A DNA stretch of 64,000 nucleotides from Strobilurus pachycystidiatus (lineage: Eukaryota > Basidiomycota > Agaricomycetes > Agaricales > Physalacriaceae), in contig JAHLMK010000001.1 of NCBI GenBank assembly GCA_019915135.1, positions 5,766,001 to 5,830,000 of the forward strand, read 5' to 3'. This document shows, in pieces, positions 45,600-55,202 of this stretch (position 1 is its first letter; every line of letters begins with the position of its first letter). Under the pieces are notes generated by a model. It searched no databases. It was not told where the DNA came from and was given only the letters and a program-made list of their open reading frames with translations. The translations under genes were made by a program, and so were the position numbers.

Positions 45600-46510
45600 T
45601 TGACTGAGGAAGCGGAAGGAGGGCCAGAGGAACTGATGATAGAGTTCGTCCTAGCGATGGGCAGCTTTATATCAATCACTGATAGTCGCCGTTCTATCCG
45701 TAAAGGCGTCTTTCCGCCGTCAGGACTTAAAGAAGCGCCGCTGGGAATCCGTGTTGAAACAGAGCTTGGGAAAAGACACCATCGGAAGATATGCCAGGTT
45801 ATGCCCCTGTGTGATGGGATCCAGGTATGCAGGTCACAGTGGCGAGCCACGTTCCCGCCAGGTACATACGAGGATACAACCGCCGCAACTTGCACTGCCG
45901 GTTTGTTTTACGACAAGTTACGACATTGACAACACTGCAATCTCTATAGATCTCCCAATAGCCGGATCTGTTCCGCCGTGAGAGTAGCAGAAGCAGGTGA
46001 GACAAATGATGGCACACGACGCTAGCAGTCGCTGGCTGAGCGCTGAGCGTTCAAGGTCGAGAAGGTTTCTTGACAAGTGTTGTTGAGATCAGTGCTCACT
46101 TCGGCAACACGTTCCCACGATGCTCTTTTCAGCCTTCCGTCACTCAGATTTTGACATGTTGAATTCATTATAGTCAATGATAATCTATGCAACAGATTAT
46201 AAGCGGACTCCTAGAATATAGCCGATCGACAGCTGAAGGATTCTGGGACTTGACTGCTCTGGGGTAGCCGACACCAAGTGGCCGAGGCAATGTTCTCCTA
46301 TGTTCTCTTGGGAAACAACTTGACATCGACACGCTGACGAATTCGGACCCCAAGGCAACCCCAAAGCGGATCAAAGTCCGGCTACAATTCAGTGCCTCGG
46401 AGCGTCGTACCAGCGGAGGCATCACTATGCCGCTGGGGACCTCTGGGGACTCGGAGACACGGTACTCGACGGAAATCCTTCGAACGGTGGTAGTGACTCT
46501 TTGCTCTGTG

Positions 46511-46860
46511 CTATTCGAACATGATGCCGGACTTGATACCCATCTTCCCCGCTCGGCGCTCGTCTTGCAGTGTATCCATCATCGCACAGGGTTGGCCACG
46601 AGTATTGCAGATCCCCGCCCGGTCTCGTCGGACGTCATAACCGAAGTACTTGCTACACCAGGCAGTGTCAGTCAGTATGAGCCGCCCAAAACAGCGCCAC
46701 TATAACGCTTGTATGGAAGTGCTCTCTGTACGCTCTGACCACCCACATTTTGACTCCATCTGCAAAGATGAACTTGCGGCCCGACATGTCCAACGACACC
46801 GGAGACCTCGTCTCCGGATCTCTCATTCGGGGATTATCACCTTTTATCATACGAGCCTGC
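46511..46860 (-). CDS. Possible small hypothetical gene (partial model)
   Basis: Minus strand: a frame at about 46745-46860 reads RMRDPETRSPVSLDMSGRKF and continues IFADGVK. A GTGGGT donor and a TGTAG acceptor (near 46653) join it in phase to a last exon at 46511-46652 reading KYFGYDVRRDRAGICNTRG and ending GIKSGIMFE. The uninterrupted, balanced composition of both parts suggests coding sequence, but I cannot place the 5' exons or a start codon and recognise no family. It may equally be a decayed gene. Confidence 0.3.
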
Positions 46861-47094
46861 ATGATGTGAAAATGGTTCTTAGCAGCATGGCTCTCATCGC
46901 GCAGTCCGGTGGTTGCGGTCACGCCGCTCTTGAGTTGACGCTTGGGGTGTTCGGTATGTGGTAACGCGACCACGATTGGCGTACCAGATCTTCCATGAAG
47001 ACTGTCGTGATTCCGGAAAGCGCATGCGCCAAGCGCGCGCCTGATAAATATTCTACAGCATGTGTCCACCACTCCATACGGCCTCTCGGGTTAG

Positions 47095-47585
47095 GGCTTT
47101 GAACCTTCCGGTACAAGGAAACCGAAGCTTCCTCCGAGTGGACGCTCATTGCCTGCTTTGGGTTTCGGGTTTAGTGACATGGGAGAGAGTCGTCACTGGT
47201 ACGTTCTCAATATTACAGTGTCTTCTCATTGTCTCATATGTCAATGAACCTTCTATAACTGTACGGTGAAGATGTGGAATCTGCTGAATTCTGCAGAAGT
47301 TGAACTGTGAGATATGCATCGATCCTTGGGTTGGGCCCGTCGAAAAATCCGCTCATTGAGACGACGAGACGACAGAGGGAGAAATATGGCCTAAAGGGTT
47401 AAGGCTTTCCATTGGCAGCTTCCGGTACAGGCAACCTGCAAGGTTTCTCCGAGTCAACGCATACAATAATGCCTACTTGCAGTTTCAGTCTGGTGAGGTC
47501 AGTCTGGGGAGGTTTAGTGACATGGGAGAGTTGTGTAGGGATCATAATATCACAGTGACTTCTCAAAGTCGTCTCATGGGCATGC
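47095..47585. repeat. Diverged direct duplication, about 320 bp spacing
   Basis: Words recur in the same order: CTTCCGGTACA(A)GG at about 47104 and 47418, TCTCCGAGT/CTCCGAGTGG at 47131 and 47445, TTTAGTGACATGGGAGAG at 47170 and 47513, then CACAGTG/TACAGTGTCTTCTCA at 47214 and 47551. The copies have diverged by many substitutions and small indels. There is no coding content; it looks like an old tandem duplication or paired solo repeats. Confidence 0.6.
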
Positions 47586-48136
47586 GCATACTGTACGACC
47601 GCAACACATCACACCTTGGGTTTGGAAGGCTTCGATGGGACGGGATTGGAAAGTTACCGACATACACTCTGTGTTTTCCCCATGACTGGTGGCATGTAGA
47701 CCGACATGAGGCCAGTATTTGCCGAACAGATATCTGTCTCAGAACACACACTAATTGCATGTGCCTCTCCAAGACGGGCTTAGTCTTGCATGGTAATCGG
47801 CCCCAGTTTGAGTGCGGCCGCGTAGGAGACTTGAGAAATGAAGAACGTACACATGGCCGGCTGCCCAGCAGAATACGCGCGCACCTTCTCTTTACTTGAC
47901 TGATGAGGAACTGCGGAAAACAATGTGTGGAGTCAGACAGGACATCGAGATCTCAACATACGCATCAGACCTTGGCCTCGGCTCGTCGTGGCCTTGGCTT
48001 CGATCCGACTGTGGAAAGAAAGGTTACCGTCGTACCGACACGACCTCTATGTACCCCGACATGCGGTCACTGGCATTCACCGGACAAAGAACATCCGATA
48101 GACTGTTTCGCCACGGCGAGTGGATATCTTACACAA

Positions 48137-50005
48137 TCACATCTCCTTTCTGTCTAGATCCGCGTCCACCTTGTTCTCGTCAAGATTATCTGACTCTCTT
48201 CCTACCTCTAGATCATTGCCATTCTTCTCTGTCTCTGCCTCTTCCCTGCGGCTCTCCGCGACAGATTTCCTCGGCTCTATCCCGCCCTGGTACCCAAACC
48301 ACGTATGGCGGTCACAATGTGGCCCGCGTAAGAGCAGGATGAAGAACATCCAGCCGCAGAAAGCCATGGAGAGTGCGCCGCCGGCTCTCCATCCATGATT
48401 GACGAACACGCGTGTCCCTACTGAGGTGCCCATTACTTGGCCGATGAATAACTAGGGAAAGGAAAGTAATTGAGTTGGTGTTCACGAGGTTCGAGGGTTG
48501 GGACATACAGATAGGATATAAACAGCATTGAGGCGTGCCCTGGCGTCCGGAGCAATACTTTCCGGATTCTCAGTGAAACCCATGACGGAGATTGCCTGGA
48601 GAAATGACCTACCTGAATATCCTGGTAGCCATCGAGACTTCGAGCATTTGCCTGAAAGTGTCGATCCCTACTGTCGTGATTACGACCGCAGCGACCGAGA
48701 TACCACCGGCTCCGGTGTAGACCGCGTTGGAGCATGCAAGCATGAATATAGCGCCAAGTGTGGCGTACCATGGCACAAGGCCATCGATGGCCATGCCGAG
48801 GATGGGGCCCATACAAACTGCAGCTATGCCGATTAAACCAAAGAGACCTATGACCAGCCTGTTACGATTACATTCATTAGCATTGGGGTCTTCATGGAGG
48901 GTAAGGGGTTACAATCGAACTGACGTTGAATAATTATACGGGTCCCCTCCCAGCAAGAACGTCAATGTAACCCAGAAGTTCGTAAACGCCGCCATAGACC
49001 CAATGGAGATCAAGCACGCTTGGATGAGGATCGGTTCCGTGACAGCAAACTTCGCCATTGACTTGAGGATATCGAAATATGTTAGGTGCTTGTTTTTCTC
49101 TGGGTAATCTGGGACGATCAGGTAGGCGCCGAGGAGGAGCAGAAACTGTACTCCAATGGCGAGGTAGTACACGGCGCGCCAGGTGGCGAATTCGCCTATG
49201 AGACCGGAGAGGACGCGGGCGAGGAGAATACCGAGGAGGAGGCCGGCGAGGACGATGGACATGGCGGAGGCGCGGCGGGCCGGGGGTGCAAGGTCTGCTG
49301 CGAGGGGAATGAGGACTTGGGGCGCGACAGTGAAGACGCCGACCAAGTAGGACAGGGCTTCGAACGCGGCAAGGGATTGAGTTACCGCCAGACCGATGGT
49401 CAGGCAGCCTGCGAAGAAGACGAGCGTCAGGATCAGCTGGCGTCGGCGGACGAGGTCGCCCAGAGGTGTAAGGAAGAGGAGTCCAGTCGCGTAGCTTCAC
49501 TCTGGTCAATATGTGCTTCATTGTTATGATGACGCAAGAAACATACCCGCCCTGGACAAGTGTCGGAATACTGATCGAAGGTTAGATGATAATGACGCGT
49601 TTGGGAGGAGGACAAACCGAGAAATCTCATCGTAGGAGACACCAAAGTCTATCGATAACTGGACTGAGCAGTTGCATCAGCTACAGACAGGTATCTATTC
49701 GATTATGCACATACTGAGTAGCGGTTGACACCAGTACAAGTTCATGATGGCTATTCAAGAATCAGCAGGCTTGAAATGATTGCTTGGGTAACTCACCTAG
49801 TGTACTACCTACCCCAAACACGATGTTCAGAGCCAGACCAAAGTGGAAAGGCTTGTCAGGATGGTATCGCAACCATTTTGGTATAGGGATCAGTCCAAAA
49901 TCTTTTGTGTTCGTCTGTATCGTGTCATTGACAACTGTGGTAGGCTGGTGGGAGCTCAACGAATTTAAAGCAGCAGAAGATGCAGATACGCACCGTGTCA
50001 GTCAT
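48137..50005 (-). CDS. Major facilitator superfamily transporter, nine exons, possible frameshift
   Basis: Proposed complement of join(48137..48451, 48509..48557, 48613..48848, 48921..49494, 49547..49570, 49618..49663, 49715..49750, 49797..49944, 49994..50005), 479 aa. Motifs typical of MFS: LFLTPLGDLVRRRQLI after TM2, the TM5 Gly-rich stretch MSIVLAGLLLGILLARVLSG, PDYPEKNKHLTYFDIL in the central loop, and SLFIGQVMGTSVGTRVF near TM11. The C-terminal tail is charged and cytosolic. Family comparison predicts a joint STLVIGLFGLIGIA, but the run of four A at 48840-48843 breaks that frame. The model therefore uses donor GTTCGA (48920) and acceptor ATAG (48849), which restores phase. Substrate unknown; such transporters commonly export drugs or organic acids. 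The first exon codes only MTDT. Divergent from CDC73. Confidence 0.8.
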
Positions 50006-50383
50006 CGCGGGGAGTAGGAGGGCGGAAATTCGTGCATGGAGGGAGAAAAGTGATGTGGGTCAGGACAATCATGGGGTGAAGAACCGGTCCGTTCATCCCG
50101 GCAAGCTCGGAACATTCGTTTTCCGCTTTTCCGCTTGTCAGTCGCAACGATAGCCAAAATCAGGCTGAGCAGGCTTGCAACCAGTGAAGTGTGGCGACGG
50201 TGCTAAAGCGGAGCTGAGTTGAGCTAGCTGCTGCTACAGTAGCCGTTAGTGTAAGGCAGCATATGCCCTTGCTTGGATCGAACGCTCGTCTTGTGACAGA
50301 GCACGTGATGCACGGAAATTCAATCGTCCACGGGCCGCCCATTCCTGCTTTGTCTCCCGCCTCTATCTACGCCGCCACCGCCA
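50006..50383. promoter_or_regulatory. Bidirectional promoter region between MFS transporter and CDC73
   Basis: The divergent start codons are 378 bp apart, so both promoters must lie here. An E-box-like palindrome GCACGTGATGC is visible near 50300. No TATA box is evident. Confidence 0.5.
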
Positions 50384-51809
50384 ATGAGCGCCCCCGATGC
50401 CGCCCTCACACTGCGCCAGGCCATAAAGGCCAAGCAGAAGATTACATACTCCGGCAACGATGGGCCGTCTACGTCGCTGCAGAAGGCGACGCACCTCGTC
50501 ATTGCACCTCATTCTTTCCCAAAGTCGGCGCCGACGCGCTTCCGCAAGATGGATGTGACGAAGCCGACGGCGCCGACCGACTTTTACTCGCTCGAGGCCC
50601 TCTATCTCGCCTGGTATTTGAAGGATGCATCGGCAGGAGACTATGCCCGCCAGGCACGCGAGAACGGCGTCGGTATCGGGTCGTTGGTCGGCGTGACGGC
50701 CAGGAAGCGCGTGCTGGACTGGCTGGAGGGGCGGGTGGACGATGGTGATCTCATAGTGTCAGCACCAGGTGCGCCGTTCCCTGCAACATGCTGCACAGCG
50801 CTCAACAATGCTCACAGGCGAGTCGTCGACGCCGCCTGGATCACCGACAGCGACAACTTCTCCTCGGAAAGCCGCGCCCGAAACTCCGTCCTCATCTACC
50901 AAGCGCCGCTACGTCCCCGACGCCGCCGACATGGAGGTCGTCAAACGCATCAAGCGCAACGAAATTGAGCTGCGCGACAGGAATGCCGTCTTACAGGGCA
51001 CAAAGTCCAACGTATGTGACTCCGCACCAGTGATCCTCATCAATTGATTCCTCGTAGAACTTCAATGGCATCAAAACGATGTTCACCGAAAAGCTCAAAA
51101 AGCTGCGCGAGGCAAATAAAGCCGGTGTGCCCACAACCGTCGTTCCACCCCCCTCGGACCACAAGCTGCAGGCGCGCAAGGCGAGGAGCAACTTTCCCAT
51201 CATCATGGTCTCGTCCTCCCCCACCGCCCTCATCACAATGCATAACGTCAAGCGGTTTCTCCAGGAAGCTGTGTATGGCATCTCATCCCACGTTCTTCAT
51301 TTTTCTAATCAATGTAACAGCTTCGAAACCTCGCAAGAGGCACGCGAAAAGGGCAACACGGAAAAGCTTGTGACCGTTGACCGGAAGCTCACGCATATCG
51401 ATCCAAGTGGGAAGGAATGGACAACCCAGGCGCGGTACATTGTCGTAGACTCGCACGAGTCTTTGAACAGATTCGGCGCTGACGCGTGGGAGCGCGTCGT
51501 CTGTGTCATGACCACCGGTCAGGCATGGCAGTTCAAGCCCTATCGCTGGTCAGAGCCGCGTATCCTCTTTCACCATGGTCTGCTTTCTCCTTTACTTTCC
51601 AACATCGTTATATTGATCGACGCAAAGTGAAAGGGATATACTTCTCCTGGGCAAGTGACCCACCAAACATCAAGATCAAGGACTGGAACGTTGCTGAGCT
51701 CAAGATTGACCAGAATAGGCGGCATGTGGACAAGGCCGTCGTCGCTAGCTTTTGGAAGCTGTTGGATACCTGGATGGTGTCGAATAAACCGGGGCTGATG
51801 CCTAAGTAG
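50384..51809 (+). CDS. CDC73: Cdc73/parafibromin, Paf1 complex subunit
   Basis: Join(50384..50768, 50818..51011, 51058..51272, 51321..51577, 51628..51809), 410 aa; introns are 46-50 nt. The N-terminal domain has LTLRQAIKAKQKITY and DFYSLEALYLAWYLKD, both typical of Cdc73. A Ser/Pro linker leads to RRYVPDAADMEVVKRIKRNEI. The C-terminal Ras-like domain (about 215-405) includes FPIIMVSSSPTALITMHNVK, QARYIVVDSHESLNRFGADAW, AWQFKPYRW, VKGIYFSW and NRRHVDKAVVASFWKLLD. The Paf1 complex travels with RNA polymerase II and promotes H2B ubiquitination and H3K4/K36 methylation. The gene is complete, with no anomalies. Confidence 0.96.
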
Positions 51810-53097
51810 TGTATGTTGTCGTGCTGTGCTTCTGTTAAGTTATATACTGTACTTTTACGCTGAATTTGACTTGACTGAATTGAAATAGTAACGAGGTAAG
51901 TCATCCCAACTTCGTTGTCATTGTATCTTACATTTCGCCAGTATTCGCCACCGTTGTCCAACATTGTTCTATGACGGGAAATCACGATTCGAGAGCGCGG
52001 TCAACCCCCGAGCCCTCTTCCACCACGCTAATGTTTGGCGGTGCACTTGTGATTACCTTCGTCCCCGAATGTCATGGCGCAGCTTCGCCGCTGTGCACTC
52101 AATTTGCTGATGACGCCGTGACAGTGGCGAGGGGTGGGCGAGAGGCCGTGTTTGATCAAGCGGCGTTGCTTCGTATCTCGAGCTGTGAACAATATGTTCT
52201 CCGTGCTTCTTGAGGGGTTTCGTCATAGAACGATTGATGGTTTCTTTTTCCAAAACAGCAACCCAGGCATGTCGGATTCGGCAGTGCTTGACCTATCGTT
52301 TTTCGCCATCAAACTAGCCTCGGTCGCTGACCATGGCATGAGCAACTTCTCGGTGTCAGTGGCCATACACCTACATAGGGTCGGTGCGGCGGATAGGACA
52401 ACGTAGCACGCTGATCTGGCAAGCATGTCAGACGGCGTTGGTGGTGATGGGTGAATTTTTTCTCCTGTACCGCAGAGGTGGCGGCGTGGCGCTGCCTCGG
52501 CCAGGTTCGTTCATATCCAAAGGGCGCCGTCTCCGTTCATGCACCCACATGGTCAATGGCACTACCATCCCGTAATCGATAGCGACGACAAAAAAAATCG
52601 CGTTGGTTGTCGCACGGACAGCAACATTGACTATGTCTCCGCTACTAGGCTTGTGTACATGCCCTGCCTTTGATACGTGTCTATAAGGGCCACGAATGCA
52701 TCTGACGGACGGAGACGACAATTTTCTGCAGTGGGCTGGTGCTCACTGTGGTTGGATTGCGCCCATGCTTGTGCTCCTGTAGGCATCGAGTCTGCATACC
52801 AAACGTACTTATTTATACACGATTGAGGGCTTATCATTCCCGTGCCGCTGAGAGACGGGGCCGCGGACTGGATTAACATCTAAAAACCTTCTATCTCTAT
52901 GACAGACTTTGGGATGTGCGCCACATCTGAAATCTTGTAGTACATAGTTTATCAAAAGAGACGGTGTCCTTGCGAGCAACAGTATTTACAGCGTCCTCGA
53001 CGATACAAGATGACCGCGAAACAGACAAATACACATGTTAGATGATTAGACGACTGTCCCAAAAGCCCAAAAAAGTTTGGATATTGAACTGAGTATG
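51810..53097. other. Intergenic between CDC73 and membrane protein paralogue 2
   Basis: No gene is recognised on either strand. Short open frames at 51608-51985 (minus) and 52384-52880 lack domain-like sequence or usable splice sites. Confidence 0.5.
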
Positions 53098-54718
53098 TCA
53101 TTGTGAATACGGCGGCAGTAAGGGCCGCTCTGTACTCGGTCCATCCTCACCCTCGTCGTCCACCTCATGCTCTGCGATCCCGACACTATTTCTTGTAGCG
53201 TACCCAAGAGGGGTTCTCAGATGGCTGAGCACGGACGACAGGGTAGAGTCCTGAGAGGCACTCCGCACATGCGGCTGCCTGGGTGTGGGAGGCTCGTCCC
53301 CTTGGGGTAGAGGAGTAGCGGGGAACGACTCCGCAGTGTACGCAGGCGGGTCATTCTGGTGATGCGCCACGGAATTATTGGAGTCGGAGGCGGTACGTTC
53401 GTGCGAAGGCGTGGCTGTGATTATCGACGTTCCACGGTGTGGGGTTCCAAAATAGGACTGCCCGCTCCGTTGGCTCGAAAGGCCGTTGTCGCTTGAGTCC
53501 GAGTTTATGCGAGCGTGCTGTGTGAGAGTGGACTGGTTCATGAGCACAGATGTGCCATGGTAAGACCCGAAATACGACTGCCCGTCGCGGTGGCTCGGGC
53601 TCGGGTCGGTGCTAGACAGAGCCGGCGTTGGGAGGAGGGCAACGTTCTGGTACTTCCACCTCGACGACGGGTCCTCCCAGATGTCGAAATAGCTGATCCC
53701 ATTCGACTCGTCATGCGCCCGTTCTCGGTGTCGTTTCAACATCCATCTGAACATGAAGACAGTACCGCCTATGATCACTAAACCTCCGAGAACGCCGGCC
53801 ACGATGGCGCCTACTGGCGTCGATGAAGATGAGTCGTTGTTATCCGTTGATCCAGTCGTTGAATTTGGACTTCCGGAAAGGTCCTCATGACCTGTCGAGT
53901 GTCAGTTGTCGGCTTGAGTGTCGTCTAGATACTGTCAAGCACCTTGTGTGTATAACGCCTTCGCCGCAACGGCATCAAACTGTCCATTGTCCCAGGTTGA
54001 GGCTATGTTCGCTTGAGAGTGTATTTTTTCTTCTTCTCGAGGAGCTTACGGTTTTGGCCGCCCCAGTAAGGCAGTGTGGTCCCGATGCTGATGTTCTTGT
54101 CCAGTGGGAAATATCTATGCGAGTCGTGAGAGTTTGAACATAGTAGAAGCCGAGATAAAGTTTACGTCGTGTTTGAAAGGTCGCTTCCTTCACAGTCGAT
54201 TCGCCAATTGGCCCAGCTATGGATCTCTCGGCTGAGCGCCAAGTCAGTTGGAAAAAGAGGGAAACAGCGCACTGGAGAAAAGAATGATTGCCTTGGCACA
54301 CTGTACAGGCGGCCAGCATGTTGTACGCTGCCCACGAGCTATATTTTGTAGAATATCATGATATTTCTTCTCAAAACTGGGAGATCGTACTCACCACGAG
54401 CATGGATCCACAGATAATTCGCCTTGTCCAGGACCATCGTAATGAGTGCCGTCCGGTAAAGCCCACACCATTACACCTTCGACAAGTGAGACGCGCAGTC
54501 TCTTCCAAGCCGGAGCACGGACCTTGAACACCGCATGCACCGAGCACGGAGGAGGCTACGAGACAGGGACTCCAGCCTGACTGATTGTCCATCCAGCTAT
54601 AGTCAACACCACAGGTAGCATTTGTATTTGGACTGCGCGGCGTCGTTGAGGCATCAGCACGCCCAAGGTAGAAGAAGAAAAGGCAGAGGGCCGTCCTCCA
54701 CACGACCGTGGCGAGCAT
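53098..54718 (-). CDS. Single-pass membrane protein with Cys-rich ectodomain (receptor-like, paralogue 2)
   Basis: Complement of join(53098..53891, 53943..54002, 54050..54114, 54166..54216, 54273..54338, 54395..54476, 54523..54718), 437 aa. It has the same seven-exon plan as 16512-18330; exons 2, 3 and 6 (82, 66, 60 nt) are identical in length. A signal peptide occupies residues 1-24. The ectodomain carries TCGVDYSWMDNQSGWSPCLV, CSCSWAAYNMLAACTVCQGN and LPYWGGQNPSTWDNGQFDAVAAKALY. TM about 201-224, then LKRHRER. The tail has two copies of the motif shared with paralogue 1: SYFGSYHGTSVLM (279-291) and SYFGTPHRGTSII (about 319-331). Start codon 54718 lies only 62 bp from the first ORF of a LINE, so its original promoter has probably been displaced. 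Confidence 0.85.
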
Positions 54719-54780
54719 CGCCGTCTCAGAGCTATGTGGCGGTTCAATGAGAAGGTGAGTTCACCGAACGAGCCTGCCAC

Positions 54781-55170
54781 ATGGCTCGGCGAAAACTACT
54801 GACACCGCTTGATGATGATGCTCGCCCTGCTGCAGCAGCCGCACCCCCAACAAAGAAGTCGCGCGCCGCCTTTCGTCCCCAGCCTGGTTCGGTAACAATT
54901 ACCCTCTCCGGCATCCGATGGGGTTCTGACGTTACGGGCGAGGCTCGCGAGACTTCTCGTCGTATCCTGGGCCCCGCTGCTGACCCCGTCATCACTGCCG
55001 CATCGTTCCGTGTGTATCGCGGCGATCCTGTCATGGGCGCTCAAGTCGTTCATTTCATCGCCCCGACAGCCGAATGGGCGCGCTGGTTTTGCGACGCTTT
55101 CAATCATGCAGTTGTCACGACGGATTGGTTTGAGAGCCGTGCATCCTATGAGACTGTCCCGTTAAACTAG
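54781..55170 (+). CDS. ORF1 of the LINE (possible 5'-truncated Gag-like protein), 129 aa
   Basis: ATG 54781 to TAG 55168-55170. It starts basic and Ala/Pro-rich (MARRKLLTP...AAAAAPPTKKSRAAFRP), followed by a compact hydrophobic segment (VVHFIAPTAEWARWFCDAF). No zinc knuckle of the kind usual in fungal LINE ORF1 is present, so it may be truncated or a separate leader ORF. ORF2 begins 33 nt downstream in another frame. Assignment to the element is positional. Confidence 0.5.
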   Translation: MARRKLLTPLDDDARPAAAAAPPTKKSRAAFRPQPGSVTITLSGIRWGSDVTGEARETSRRILGPAADPVITAASFRVYRGDPVMGAQVVHFIAPTAEWARWFCDAFNHAVVTTDWFESRASYETVPLN

Positions 55171-55202
55171 AGCGGGCAGTCTTTTCCTCCAGGACCTCAC
55201 AG

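Larger units (their letters stand above)
45600..48136. other. Intergenic region with a diverged duplication and a possible small gene
   Basis: Mostly no recognised coding sequence. Two things stand out and are listed separately: a possible small minus-strand gene ending at 46511 and a diverged direct duplication at about 47100-47580. Confidence 0.4.

Noticed and set aside
45440..45895. Minus-strand frame upstream of the F-box gene
   Set aside because: It overlaps the F-box coding sequence in another frame and has no recognisable feature.
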